Origin: Flavobacterium soyae
GTDB lineage: Bacteria > Bacteroidota > Bacteroidia > Flavobacteriales > Flavobacteriaceae
Direction: 5' to 3'
Assembly (NCBI RefSeq): GCF_021245985.1
Contig: NZ_JAJQXA010000006.1
Location: 186,001 to 250,000 of the forward strand
DNA length: 64,000 nucleotides
Shown here: positions 34,784 through 44,608 of the stretch, piece after piece
Layout of the letters: the number at the start of each line of letters is the position of its first letter
Numbering within the stretch: the first letter of the stretch is position 1
The notes under the pieces: model-generated
The model's database searches: none
The model's input: only the letters and a program-made list of their open reading frames with translations
Told to the model about the DNA's origin: nothing
Program-made: the position numbers and the translations under genes

Positions 34784-36259
34784 ATGAAATCAAATTATAT
34801 AAAACAGGTATTTTTTACAATTTCTGTAATCGCATTTTTCGGATCTTGTTCGGAAGATTTTTTGGATAAAAAACCAACAGAATTTGTTGACTATGATGCT
34901 GCAACTAAGACAACTGAAAATTTAATGACGACATTAAATGGTATACACAGGTCTTTATATGTCAGATATGAATCTCAAGGTGAAAATGGTCTTGGAAGTT
35001 TAATGCAACAGACTGATATTGCTGGGGAAGATGTGGTTTTTCCAGTTACAAATGGTTGGTTTTTAACCGTATATAACTGGAGTGGTCTGCATAATGAAAA
35101 TTCTCAAGATATTCGATTTCCTTACAGAACATATTATAGAATAATAAGAAATGCTAATACAATAATTAATGCCGCAGATGTTGCTATCGGATTGACAGCT
35201 GATAAAAACATTGTAAAGGGACAAGCTCTATTATATCGCGCATTTTGTCACTTTCAATTGGTGCAATTATATGGTAAACGGTATGTAAATGGGGTAATAA
35301 ATTCTCAGTTGGGAGTTCCTATTATTCTAACTGTTGGTAATGATAATTTTCCTCGTTCTACTGTAGAAGAAGTATATACCCAAATAAATAAAGATCTTGA
35401 TGAAGCTAATATTTTGTTATTTGGATATTCAAGGCCTAATAAATCGCATTTAAATTTAAGTGTTGCACAAGGCTTAAAAGCTCGTGTAGCACTGGCTCAA
35501 GGGAATTGGGAGATTGCAGCAGAATACGCGAATAAAGCCAGAACTGGATTAAGTTTAATGTCTATTCTAGAATATGGAGAAGGATTTAATGATTTCACAA
35601 ATAAAGAATGGATGTGGGCTAGCCATATTAGTGAAGTTCAAACGGATTACTTTGGAAATTTTGGAGCATTCATGTCAAGAAATTACAATTCAACAGTTAT
35701 TCGGTCATGCCCAAAAGCTATAAATAGCAAATTGTATAGTTTAATTCCTGTTACCGATGTAAGATCGACTATTTTTAGCCCAGATGGTAATCATCCTGAT
35801 TTATCACTTCCAAGCAATTATTCTAAATTTCCATATACTAGTCAGAAATTTTTATCTGTAAGCACTGGAGATAGTAGATGCGACGTCCCATATATGCGCG
35901 TTGCTGAGATGTATTTAATTGAAGCAGAGGCTAAAGCAAGATTGGGTCGGCCTGATGCAGCAAAAATACTTTTTGATTTTGAAAAAGCAAGAGATCCAGA
36001 GTATAAGTTGTCTACTAATACTGGACAACCCTTGGTGGATGAAATATTGTTGCAAAGAAGAATTGAATTATGGGGAGAAGGATTTAGATTTTTTGATTTA
36101 AAAAGAACAAATTCTAATCTTGATAGAACAGGAGCAAACCATGATTCATCGATTATAAATGGAATTTTTATTGTTCCTGCTGAGGATAAAAGATGGCAGT
36201 GGCTAATTCCAAGAGTCGAAATAGATGCTAATCCATTAATTGAGCAAAATGAGTTATAA
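34784..36259 (+). CDS. SusD/RagB family nutrient-binding lipoprotein, locus 1
   Basis: A 491-residue surface lipoprotein that caps the SusC barrel and binds the ligand. The lipobox FFGSC (about 18-22) is followed by SEDFLDKKPTEF, acidic residues of the surface-export type and the usual SusD opening FLDKKP. TPR-like helices (GQALLYRAFCHFQLVQLYG; NLSVAQGLKARVALAQGNWE) and the C-terminal pattern DEILLQRRIELWGEGFRFFDLKR are diagnostic. It is translated 12 nt after SusC, in one operon. Downstream, an independent promoter-like site and a terminator follow. The ligand is unknown. Confidence 0.95.
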   Translation: MKSNYIKQVFFTISVIAFFGSCSEDFLDKKPTEFVDYDAATKTTENLMTTLNGIHRSLYVRYESQGENGLGSLMQQTDIAGEDVVFPVTNGWFLTVYNWSGLHNENSQDIRFPYRTYYRIIRNANTIINAADVAIGLTADKNIVKGQALLYRAFCHFQLVQLYGKRYVNGVINSQLGVPIILTVGNDNFPRSTVEEVYTQINKDLDEANILLFGYSRPNKSHLNLSVAQGLKARVALAQGNWEIAAEYANKARTGLSLMSILEYGEGFNDFTNKEWMWASHISEVQTDYFGNFGAFMSRNYNSTVIRSCPKAINSKLYSLIPVTDVRSTIFSPDGNHPDLSLPSNYSKFPYTSQKFLSVSTGDSRCDVPYMRVAEMYLIEAEAKARLGRPDAAKILFDFEKARDPEYKLSTNTGQPLVDEILLQRRIELWGEGFRFFDLKRTNSNLDRTGANHDSSIINGIFIVPAEDKRWQWLIPRVEIDANPLIEQNEL

Positions 36260-36279
36260 TTAAAAATGTAAGAATATAC

Positions 36280-36310
36280 TTGTTTTTATTGTTGTTTATA
36301 ACTATATTTG
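36280..36310 (+). promoter_or_regulatory. Promoter-like site without a downstream gene
   Basis: TTG at 36280-36282, a 20-nt spacer, TATATTTG at 36303-36310: as good a match as the tRNA promoters, pointing into the gap. Confidence 0.55.
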
Positions 36311-36417
36311 CACTGTATATATATAGCAAAAACAAAAAATACGATTAAAATCTTTTCCTTATATTAATTTTTAACTATTTTGAATTAGTAAGCTTTTAGT
36401 AGAAATAATAAAAGGAT

Positions 36418-36447
36418 AAACCGTCTAAGTATTTAGGCGGTTTTTTT
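36418..36447 (+). terminator. Terminator in the gap between susCD loci
   Basis: Hairpin AAACCGTCTAA/TTAGGCGGTTT (one G-T pair) followed by T7. It could end the first susCD transcript or a small RNA started at 36317. Confidence 0.8.
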
Positions 36448-36570
36448 GTTTAGAGCGGATTTTTAATAAAGCCCTTAATCATTTATTAATGAATATTTAG
36501 GTCAGATTAGCTTTAAACTTTATTTGTAGTATTTATTTTATATTTTACTGTGTTAAATAATATATAATTC

Positions 36571-36611
36571 TTGTTAAAATTGTAAAATTTTAATAAGTTG
36601 CGCCCCTTAAT
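36571..36611 (+). promoter_or_regulatory. Promoter of susC locus 2
   Basis: TTGTTAAAATT at 36571-36581, an 11-nt gap, then ATAAGTTGCGCCCCTTAAT. Same blocks and identical spacing as before susC locus 1. Confidence 0.65.
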
Positions 36612-36628
36612 CAAAACATAATAAATAA

Positions 36629-39600
36629 ATGAATCAAAAATTAAAAGGGCTTTGGCTGCTTTTTTGCGTATGTGTATTACAAATATCATATGCTCAGGAA
36701 AAAAAAATTACAGGAACAGTTTCTGATAATGCAGGAATACCTTTACCAGGTGTTAGTGTATTAGTTAAAGGAACAACATCAGGAGCACAAACAGATTTTG
36801 ACGGAAAATATGCTATTAAGGCTGAGTCAAATCAAATTCTAATATTTAGTTATATTGGAATGAAAACACAAGAAGTTCCTGCAAATTCTTCGGTTATAAA
36901 TATAACGCTAAAAGATGAATCGGTAGAGCTTGAAGGAGTGGTTGTTACTACAGCATTAGGTGTTAAGAGAGAGAAAAAATCTTTAGGTTACGCTTCACAA
37001 CAAATTTCTGGTGCAGACCTTGTGAGTGGAGGTGCAGGAAGTCAAAACGTTTCGAATCTTTTGTCAGGTAAAGCTGCTGGGGTAGAAGTTTCAAGAAACA
37101 CAAACTTTGGGGGGTCTACGAACGTAGTAATCCGTGGAAATAAATCCTTAACAGGAAATAATCAAGCACTCTGGGTTATTGATGGAGTGCCAGTGGATAA
37201 TTCCAATAATAATACAGCGAATCAAACTACAGGAAGAGGAGGTTACGATTATGGAAATAGTGTTGCAGACATAAACCAAGAAGATATTGAAAGCATAAAT
37301 ATTCTTAAAGGTGCTGCTGCAACTGCATTATACGGATCAAGAGCTGCAAATGGAGTTGTAATGGTAACGACAAAAAAAGGGAAAAAGGGTGATGATAAAA
37401 AAGTTGGATTTACCTTTTCGAGCAGTATGAGTGTGGGTACAGTTGATAAATCGACGTTTCCGACCTATCAAAATAAATATGGAAGCGGATATGGGTTTGG
37501 AACTTCTTTCCTTGATGAAAATGCAATCCCTACAGTTGATACTTCAAACGATGCTTCATACGGTGATGCTTTCAATGGAAAACCAGTTTACCAATGGAAT
37601 TCGGTAACACCTTATTCAGAAAATTATGGAAAAGCTACTCCCTGGAGTGCAGCAGCTAATGGACCAGTCACTTTTTTCCAGACTGCCCAAACTAATACAA
37701 ATAGTATATCTCTGGAAAAATCAACTGAAAGATCTAATTTGTCGATGTCGTATGTAAATACAATTCAAACAGGAATTTTGCCAAATAGTGAATTGAAGAA
37801 AAATCAGCTGAGTGCAAGATTTAGTCAAAAAATTACAGATAAGCTAACGGCAAATGCATATGCAGCAGTTACATTGCAAAATACTGTTGGTAGAAATTCA
37901 ACTGGTTATAATGATAATATAATGGGAGAATTTAGACAATGGTGGCAAACAAATGTAGACGTTAAGGAATTGAAAAATGTTTATAATGCATCTGGAGGTC
38001 AAAATATTACATGGAACTGGGCAGATCCTACTTCTGCGGATTTACAGCCTGCGTATTGGGACAACCCATATTTTACCCGCTACCAAAACTATTCTTCGGA
38101 TAATAAGACTCGATTATTTAGTTATGCCTCTCTTAATTATGAGATTACAAGTTGGTTAAGTGCACTGGGACGAGTTTCTTTAGATACTTATAAACAACTT
38201 CAAGAAGAAAGAAGAGCTGTGGGATCTACTGCTACCGGATTTGGATTGTCACCTGTTGATGAAAAATCTGGTTATCAAAGATATGATATTAATTTTCAGG
38301 AAATCAATTATGATTTTATGTTGAACTTTAATAAAAAATTTGGAGATAATATCAGTTTGACAGGAGTATTGGGATCAAATATTAGAAGAGATAAAAGAGA
38401 TAATGTACTCTCTTCTACAATTGGAGGATTAGTTGAGCCGGGGATGTATGCACTTTCAAATTCCAGGTATGAATTGCCTTTTCCTACAGAAAATGTTGCA
38501 GATTGGGGAGTTAATGGAATATATGCCCAAGGTTCTCTAGGATATAAGGATACTTATTTTATAGATGCTTCTGTGAGAAGAGATGTTTCTTCAACACTGC
38601 CAAAAGGTAATAACGCATACACATACCCTGCAATATCTGGATCATTACTATTCTCCAATTTAGTAAAAACTAATTGGTTGAACTTAGGAAAATTCAGAGT
38701 AAATTATGCAGAAGTTGGTAATGATGCAGAACCACAAAGTTTAGTAAACACTTATACAAGAAGTTCTAATTTTAATGGGGAATCAATGTATACTTTACCA
38801 AACACAAATAAAAACCCTAATCTAAAACCAGAACGTACAAAATCATTTGAAGTTGGTCTGGAAACAAGCACTTTTGATAAACGTTTAGGACTTGATATTA
38901 CCTATTACAAAACAAATACAGTAGATCAAATTGTCTCTACAGCTGTATCATCTTCTTCTGGATTTACTACTGCATGGGTTAATGGAGGAAATATTGAAAA
39001 TAGTGGATTAGAGATACAGTTGACAGGTACTCCTGTAAAAACAGAAAATTTTAGATGGGATGTAACCGTAAACTGGTCTAATAATAGAAGCAAAGTTGTT
39101 TCATTACCGTCAGGAGTTGATAACTTACAAATTGCATCTTTTCAGGGAGGTGTAACGATTAATGCAACCCCTGGAGAAGCTTATGGTACTCTAAAAGGAA
39201 CAGATTATGTTTACACGAATGGGGAGCGTACAGTAGATCAAAAAACGGGAAAATATCTTATATCCAGTACATCAGATAATGTGATAGGAAATATTACTCC
39301 AGATTGGATTGGCGGCATTAGAAATAAGTTTACTTATAAAAATGTATCTATGGGATTCTTAATTGATACTCAAAAAGGTGGAGATATATTCTCTTTAGAT
39401 ATGTATTATGGTCTTGCAAATGGATTATATCCTGAAACTGCCATTGGAAATCAAAGAGAAAATGGTATCGTAAACCAAGGCGTAGGAGTTATAACAAATT
39501 CAGATGGCAGTACAACCGTGATTCCAAATACAGTTTCAACTGTAAATACAAACGATACACCTGCTAAAACAGGACCAGGTGCATATTCCAATAATTACGG

Positions 39601-39883
39601 ATACTTGGCACAGCCGGCGAAAGCATTTGTTTATGATGCTTCTTACATAAAATTAAGAGAGGTTTCTATTACTTACACTTTTCCAAAAACAATGTTTGAA
39701 GGAACATTTGTAAACGCAGCAACATTAAGTTTGTTAGGATCAAATTTATGGATTATAAGCAAGAATCTACCATATGCAGATCCGGAAAGTGGATTATCAT
39801 CAGGAAACAAATCCAGAGGTTATTCTGTAGGTTCACTGCCAACTACAAGAGACATTGGGTTCAATCTTACATTCAAATTTTAA
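36629..39883 (+). CDS. SusC/RagA family TonB-linked outer membrane protein, locus 2
   Basis: A 1084-residue outer-membrane transporter with a signal peptide ending at ISYAQ. It has a CarboxypepD-reg-like domain (GTVSDNAGIPLPGVSVLVKGTTSGAQTDFDGKYAIK), a plug with NQALWVIDGVPVDN and the SusC signature ALYGSRAANGVVMVTTKKG (about 231-249), and a barrel ending in DIGFNLTFKF. Its N-terminal domain is very close to that of locus 1, but the barrels clearly differ, so the two loci take up different ligands or are old duplicates. It forms an operon with the SusD-like gene 12 nt downstream and carries the same promoter design as locus 1. Confidence 0.96.
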   Translation: MNQKLKGLWLLFCVCVLQISYAQEKKITGTVSDNAGIPLPGVSVLVKGTTSGAQTDFDGKYAIKAESNQILIFSYIGMKTQEVPANSSVINITLKDESVELEGVVVTTALGVKREKKSLGYASQQISGADLVSGGAGSQNVSNLLSGKAAGVEVSRNTNFGGSTNVVIRGNKSLTGNNQALWVIDGVPVDNSNNNTANQTTGRGGYDYGNSVADINQEDIESINILKGAAATALYGSRAANGVVMVTTKKGKKGDDKKVGFTFSSSMSVGTVDKSTFPTYQNKYGSGYGFGTSFLDENAIPTVDTSNDASYGDAFNGKPVYQWNSVTPYSENYGKATPWSAAANGPVTFFQTAQTNTNSISLEKSTERSNLSMSYVNTIQTGILPNSELKKNQLSARFSQKITDKLTANAYAAVTLQNTVGRNSTGYNDNIMGEFRQWWQTNVDVKELKNVYNASGGQNITWNWADPTSADLQPAYWDNPYFTRYQNYSSDNKTRLFSYASLNYEITSWLSALGRVSLDTYKQLQEERRAVGSTATGFGLSPVDEKSGYQRYDINFQEINYDFMLNFNKKFGDNISLTGVLGSNIRRDKRDNVLSSTIGGLVEPGMYALSNSRYELPFPTENVADWGVNGIYAQGSLGYKDTYFIDASVRRDVSSTLPKGNNAYTYPAISGSLLFSNLVKTNWLNLGKFRVNYAEVGNDAEPQSLVNTYTRSSNFNGESMYTLPNTNKNPNLKPERTKSFEVGLETSTFDKRLGLDITYYKTNTVDQIVSTAVSSSSGFTTAWVNGGNIENSGLEIQLTGTPVKTENFRWDVTVNWSNNRSKVVSLPSGVDNLQIASFQGGVTINATPGEAYGTLKGTDYVYTNGERTVDQKTGKYLISSTSDNVIGNITPDWIGGIRNKFTYKNVSMGFLIDTQKGGDIFSLDMYYGLANGLYPETAIGNQRENGIVNQGVGVITNSDGSTTVIPNTVSTVNTNDTPAKTGPGAYSNNYGYLAQPAKAFVYDASYIKLREVSITYTFPKTMFEGTFVNAATLSLLGSNLWIISKNLPYADPESGLSSGNKSRGYSVGSLPTTRDIGFNLTFKF

Positions 39884-39895
39884 CATATAAAAAGC

Positions 39896-41398
39896 ATGAA
39901 AAAAATAATTTATTTTTTTAGTTTCGTATTACTTGCAAGTTCTTGCAGCGATTTAACGGACTTAAATGAAGATGATAAAAACCCATCAAAAGTACCAGCT
40001 TCTTCTTTGTTTACCAGTGCACAAAAAGGTATCGCTGAACAAGTTATTAATACAAGTGTAAACAAAAATATTTTTAGATTAGTTAATCAGCAATGGACAG
40101 AAACGACTTATATAGATGAGTCAGTTTATCAGTGGACAACACGAAAGATTTCAGATAACCATTGGGGTGCCTTTTTCTCTGGAACATCTACAAATGATGG
40201 ATCTATTAATGATTTGATAATGGCTAAATCGTATGTTGAAGACGAAGTTATAATTGCTTCTGATCCTAATTTTTCGTCTAAGACAATTATTAAAAATAAT
40301 AGACTTGCAATGATAGACATTCTTACTGTTTATTCATATCAAATTCTAGTAGATACTTTTGGAGATATACCATATTCTGATGCTCAAAAAGGCGCAGGAA
40401 ATTATCTGCCTAAATATGATAAAGCTTTAGAAATCTATAAAGATCTAATTAAGCGTCTTGATAACGACATTAAAAATATAAATACTGCTTATGCTGGTTT
40501 TGGAACCGCAGATGTAATTTATAGAGATGATTTGTCAAAATGGGTGAAATTTGCAAATAGTATTAAATTAAAGCTAGGGATTAACTTAAAAGCTTCTGGT
40601 TTAGAGAGTACAATTGCTGATGAAGCGATTGTCACAGCGGCAAAAGGTACATTTACATCAAATGAAGACAATGCTAAAATTGAATATCAAACAAATGTTC
40701 CAAATACAAACCCAATTTATGTTGATTTAGTTTTTTCAGGAAGACATGATTTTGTGCCTGCAAAACCATTCGTAGATGCATTAGTATCAAAAAACGATCC
40801 TAGAACAAAAGTCTACTTTGCTCAAAATTTAAAAGATGAGGATGGGAACGCATTGCCATATAAAGGAGGAGTAATTGGAGTTAAAAATAGTTATGGAAAA
40901 TTTACGCATGTAGGAGATGTAATTCAATTACCTAACTTTAAAGGAACTTATTTAGACTATGCCGAAGTTGAGTTTTTATTAGCAGAAGCTATAGAAAGAG
41001 GAATAGCTGTTGATGGAACAGCTGAATCTCATTATACAAATGCTATAAAAGCCTCTATGAGAGATTGGGGAGTATCAGAAAGCGACATAAATACTTATCT
41101 GACTCAATCAACTGTAGCATATGCTACGGCAACGGGAACTTGGCAGCAAAAAATTGGGGAGCAGGCATGGTATTCCTTATTTAATAGAGGATTTGAAGGT
41201 TGGACATCTACAAGAAGACTTAATTTTCCTGCATTAGTACCTCCATCAAACGCTGATGCAGCTGCTGAAGGTCAAATTCCGTCTAGAATGACCTATCCAA
41301 TTAGAGAGCAAACATTGAATGCGGTAAATTATAATGCTGCTTCCTCTTCGATAGGTGGGGATAAACTAAAAACAAAATTATTCTGGGATATAGATTAA
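39896..41398 (+). CDS. SusD/RagB-like lipoprotein (SusD-like_2 type), locus 2
   Basis: A 500-residue surface lipoprotein partner of the second SusC. The lipobox LASSC (about 14-18) is followed by SDLTDLNEDDKNPSKVP, the acidic opening typical of the SusD-like_2 branch. Helical repeats include MIDILTVYSYQILVDTFGDIPYSDAQKG and KWVKFANSIKLKLGINLKASG, and the C-terminal EQAWYSLFNRGFEGWTSTRRLNFP is characteristic of this branch. It differs in family from the SusD of locus 1, which supports distinct substrates. It ends at a strong terminator. Substrate unknown. Confidence 0.94.
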   Translation: MKKIIYFFSFVLLASSCSDLTDLNEDDKNPSKVPASSLFTSAQKGIAEQVINTSVNKNIFRLVNQQWTETTYIDESVYQWTTRKISDNHWGAFFSGTSTNDGSINDLIMAKSYVEDEVIIASDPNFSSKTIIKNNRLAMIDILTVYSYQILVDTFGDIPYSDAQKGAGNYLPKYDKALEIYKDLIKRLDNDIKNINTAYAGFGTADVIYRDDLSKWVKFANSIKLKLGINLKASGLESTIADEAIVTAAKGTFTSNEDNAKIEYQTNVPNTNPIYVDLVFSGRHDFVPAKPFVDALVSKNDPRTKVYFAQNLKDEDGNALPYKGGVIGVKNSYGKFTHVGDVIQLPNFKGTYLDYAEVEFLLAEAIERGIAVDGTAESHYTNAIKASMRDWGVSESDINTYLTQSTVAYATATGTWQQKIGEQAWYSLFNRGFEGWTSTRRLNFPALVPPSNADAAAEGQIPSRMTYPIREQTLNAVNYNAASSSIGGDKLKTKLFWDID

Positions 41399-41408
41399 TT
41401 TTTAAATT

Positions 41409-41445
41409 AAAAAAAGCCGGTAACCCTAAAAATTACCGGCTTTTT
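41409..41445. terminator. Bidirectional terminator between susD 2 and the DUF6607 gene
   Basis: Hairpin AAAAAGCCGGTAA/TTACCGGCTTTTT between convergent genes. Confidence 0.88.
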
Positions 41446-41466
41446 ACAACTAACACAAACCATTTT

Positions 41467-42372
41467 TTATTTTACAAATTTGTCGATAATGGCATCAGAT
41501 TCTGCTTTTGCTGCTGTTGGTTTTAAATCAAACAAAAGAGAATAAAGTGCTTTTCTATCAACTTTAGCTTCTAAGTTTAAGTCTTTATGTCTGTCAAAAA
41601 GAGTCTGCCATTTATCACGAACATTTTTCCAAAGGGCATTGTTTTCTTTCCACCATTTTTGAGCAGCGACACATTTGATGTCTGGAACTTTAGTATAAAC
41701 ATCAAATCCTTTTTCTTGCGCTAACAAAACATCTTTTCCTGCATCATCACGAATAAGTTTATCATTATCTTGCTCATGGTTCCATCCTGTAGCAGTAATT
41801 TGGTGAATGTTTCTTCTTTTTAAAACATTATAATCATTACGTTTTGTCTGCTCTCTTCTTGGAAGTGGAGCATCAGCAACGTTTGCCCAGTAATCTTGTC
41901 CGTCAACATGTACCCAAGTCGAAGATCCTTCATATCTTGGGCTGTCATCTACCTGATACACTTTTTGAGTCCACTGTCCTTTAACAGCCTTTTTGTCTAA
42001 TTTTTTGTATTTCCAAGAAGTTCCTTTATCAAAAGAATATAAGTCTGTGTTTTCAAATAACCAATCTTGTCTCCAGTGTTTGATAATCATATCGTCACTT
42101 ACAATTAATAAGTGCTGCATAACAATTTTGTTTGGAGTATCTTCTAATAATTCTACCCATTCTAAAGCAGATTCATGTTTAGTTTGTGAAGGTTTGTATG
42201 CAGCCGAATCTTTTGCGTATTGAAAAGTTTCTGCAAAGTTGAACTTCACTTCATAACAGCCACACATAGATTTAATTGATTTTATGTCTTGCTGTTTTTT
42301 TGCGTCCTGACTGAAACCTAGGCTGCATGTTAAAGCCATAACGGCTGAAAAATAGAGGCTTTTTGTAATCAT
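41467..42372 (-). CDS. DUF6607 family exported protein
   Basis: A 301-residue secreted protein. A signal peptide (MITKSLYFSAVMALTCSLGFSQ) precedes a domain I recognise as DUF6607. Visible signatures are IKSMCGCYEVKFNFAETF near the mature N-terminus, IMQHLLIVSDDMIIKHWRQDW, WTQKVYQVDDSPRYEGSSTW and PLPRREQTKRNDYNVLKRRN. The family has no published function that I know of, but it often neighbours heme or iron uptake genes in Bacteroidetes. Here it diverges from the hmuR/hmuY-like pair across a 102-nt gap with back-to-back -7 boxes, which suggests shared iron or heme control. The CGC near residue 37-39 could bind a ligand. Confidence 0.82.
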   Translation of the reverse strand: MITKSLYFSAVMALTCSLGFSQDAKKQQDIKSIKSMCGCYEVKFNFAETFQYAKDSAAYKPSQTKHESALEWVELLEDTPNKIVMQHLLIVSDDMIIKHWRQDWLFENTDLYSFDKGTSWKYKKLDKKAVKGQWTQKVYQVDDSPRYEGSSTWVHVDGQDYWANVADAPLPRREQTKRNDYNVLKRRNIHQITATGWNHEQDNDKLIRDDAGKDVLLAQEKGFDVYTKVPDIKCVAAQKWWKENNALWKNVRDKWQTLFDRHKDLNLEAKVDRKALYSLLFDLKPTAAKAESDAIIDKFVK

Positions 42373-42398
42373 AACTTAGTTATTAGTTTTAATTTTTG

Positions 42399-42446
42399 CA
42401 AATATATAAAATTTATTTAGAACAATTAAAAATAGTTATATATTTG
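42399..42446. promoter_or_regulatory. Divergent promoters of DUF6607 and hmuR-like genes
   Basis: Minus-strand TATATTTG (42399-42406) and plus-strand TATATTTG (42439-42446) face away from each other within 48 nt; both sit inside the same longer string TATATATTTGCA. One regulator bound between them could control both directions. Confidence 0.55.
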
Positions 42447-42474
42447 CATCGATTATTAAGATTGAATAAAAATA

Positions 42475-44589
42475 ATGAAAATAAAATCACCTCTTTTTGC
42501 TGTATTAACTTTCTGTCAAATTTCTTTTGCGCAGCAAAAAGATACTATTGCATCTCAAGAAAAACTTTCAGAAGTGGTTGTTACAGGACAGTTTGAGCCA
42601 CAGTCTATAAAAAAATCGGTATTTAATGTTCGAGTTATATCAAATCAGGATATACAAAATTTAGCAGCCAATAATTTAGGAGATGTTTTAAACCAATATT
42701 TAAATATTACAGTAAGACCAAGCAGCACAAGCGGACGTTCTACAGTTTCTTTATTTGGATTAGATGCACAATATTTTAAAATTTTGGTAGATAACATTCC
42801 ATTGGTTAATGAGGGTGGTCTGGGAAATAATACAGATCTATCACAAATTAACCTTAACGATGTTGATCATATTGAAATTGTTGAAGGTTCAATGGGAGTT
42901 AGTTATGGAGCTAACGCTGTAAGCGGTGTTTTAAATATTATAACAAAAAAATCTTCGAAATATAAATGGAATATAAATGCAGCTGTTCAAGAAGAAACGG
43001 TTAATAATGAATATTCTCTTTTTGAAAAAGGGCGCCATATCCAATCTTTACGCATTGCACATACATTCAGTAAAAATTGGTTTGTAAGTGTTGGAGCAAA
43101 TAGAAATGATTTTCAAGGATATTTAGCAGATAAAAACGGAAAAGATTATCTTGAAAATGATACTACGAGAGGTTATAGCTGGCTGCCAAAAGACCAATTA
43201 AATGGAAGTGCATTAATATCTTATCACAAGGATAATTTTAGATTTTTCTATAAATTCGAATATTTAGATGAAAATGTAGACTATTATAATAGTACGGTAC
43301 AATCAAATTATACTCCGGAGCTAGGTTCCTATCGTTATGCCAATGACAAAAGATATTTTACTAATAGATATTTTCACAATTTAAATGTTGCGGGGACATT
43401 GTTTTCTCAATTAAATTATAATGTATCTGTTTCTCATCAAAAACAACAGCGTGAAGTAGAAGATTTTGAATATTATTTGTATACTAAAAAAGAAGCCAAA
43501 AATATTACTGTAAAAGATCAGTCTATGGAAGTTCTTTCCTCTACTGGAACTTTAAATAATTTTTTCTCTGATAAAAGTGTTGACTTACAATTAGGATATG
43601 AGTTTGTAAATAATAATGGTTTTGCATTAGTTCAGGAAGCAAATAATAAGACTTCTTCGGTACATAAAAAGCTCGAAAATTATGATTTTTTCGCATCTTC
43701 AGAAATCATGGCTACTGAGCGATTCTCAATTAAACCAGGATTAAGATTTTCAGCACAGTCAAAATTTGAAAATCAATATGCTTCTTCTATCGGACTAAGA
43801 TATTTATTTGATAAAGGGTTGGAAATTAGAGGGTCTTATGGTACAGGTTTTAGAACACCAAATTTTGAAGAATTATATTCAAAACAAATTTTTGACGGGC
43901 ATTTCTTTGTTGGAAATGAAAATTTGATACCGGAAACCAGCACTTCTTATGAAGCGAGTGTTAAAAAATTCACTTCATTTTCTTCAGGGGTACAGCTTTC
44001 AAATACCATTGCCGGAAGTTACCTAGATGTAAATGACAGAATTGATATGGCGTATGTAAGAGATAATCCGGATACAGGAAGTCCGGAATATCAATATATA
44101 AACATTAGTAAATATAGAATGTGGAATTTTTCTGCAACGAACCAGTTAAAAATAGATAACCTGACAATTAATATTGGTGCCGCATTTATAGGCGTTTCAC
44201 AAAAAATTGATAATGCAGTATTTGTTTCAGATGACCAATTTCTGTATTCATTTAATTTAAACGCAAGTGTTTCTTATACAATTCCAAAATGGGAGACAAT
44301 AATTTCTGGATATTATAAGTATAACGGGAAAACACAACAGTTTGTAGAAGGGAATTCTGCATACATTATATCCGAAATTGATCCAAGCAGCTGGTTAGAT
44401 GCATCTATTAGACAAAACTTTTTTCAAGATCAGTTTGAAGTAACATTAGGAGCAAGGAACATTTTAGATGTAACCAATGTAAATCAATCTAGAACAAATG
44501 AAGGAGCTGGACATGCCTCAGCATCAAATTTACTACTTGCATACGGACGTTCCTACTTTTTAAAATTAGCATATAACCTTAATCTTTAA
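42475..44589 (+). CDS. TonB-dependent receptor, likely heme (HmuR-like)
   Basis: A 704-residue outer-membrane receptor. The signal peptide ends at SFAQQ. A TonB-box-like segment (LSEVVVTGQFEP) precedes the plug (NLGDVLNQYLNITVRPSS, KILVDNIPLVNEGG, VEGSMGVSYGANAVSGVLNIITKK), and a 22-strand type barrel follows with the conserved RGSYGTGFRTPNFEELY. It lacks the CarboxypepD-reg-like N-terminal domain of the SusC group, as expected of metal or heme receptors. Its operon partner is a HmuY-family protein, the main basis for assigning heme. The exact ligand is inferred from context. Confidence 0.88.
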   Translation: MKIKSPLFAVLTFCQISFAQQKDTIASQEKLSEVVVTGQFEPQSIKKSVFNVRVISNQDIQNLAANNLGDVLNQYLNITVRPSSTSGRSTVSLFGLDAQYFKILVDNIPLVNEGGLGNNTDLSQINLNDVDHIEIVEGSMGVSYGANAVSGVLNIITKKSSKYKWNINAAVQEETVNNEYSLFEKGRHIQSLRIAHTFSKNWFVSVGANRNDFQGYLADKNGKDYLENDTTRGYSWLPKDQLNGSALISYHKDNFRFFYKFEYLDENVDYYNSTVQSNYTPELGSYRYANDKRYFTNRYFHNLNVAGTLFSQLNYNVSVSHQKQQREVEDFEYYLYTKKEAKNITVKDQSMEVLSSTGTLNNFFSDKSVDLQLGYEFVNNNGFALVQEANNKTSSVHKKLENYDFFASSEIMATERFSIKPGLRFSAQSKFENQYASSIGLRYLFDKGLEIRGSYGTGFRTPNFEELYSKQIFDGHFFVGNENLIPETSTSYEASVKKFTSFSSGVQLSNTIAGSYLDVNDRIDMAYVRDNPDTGSPEYQYINISKYRMWNFSATNQLKIDNLTINIGAAFIGVSQKIDNAVFVSDDQFLYSFNLNASVSYTIPKWETIISGYYKYNGKTQQFVEGNSAYIISEIDPSSWLDASIRQNFFQDQFEVTLGARNILDVTNVNQSRTNEGAGHASASNLLLAYGRSYFLKLAYNLNL

Positions 44590-44608
44590 TATAAAAACAG
44601 AAATAAAA

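Larger units (their letters stand above)
36260..36628. other. Gap between susCD loci with orphan promoter and terminator
   Basis: No ORF is visible. It holds the promoter-like site at 36280-36310, about 105 nt of AT-rich sequence, a hairpin terminator at 36418-36447, and the promoter of the second susC (36571-36611). The first two could delimit a small RNA. Confidence 0.55.
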
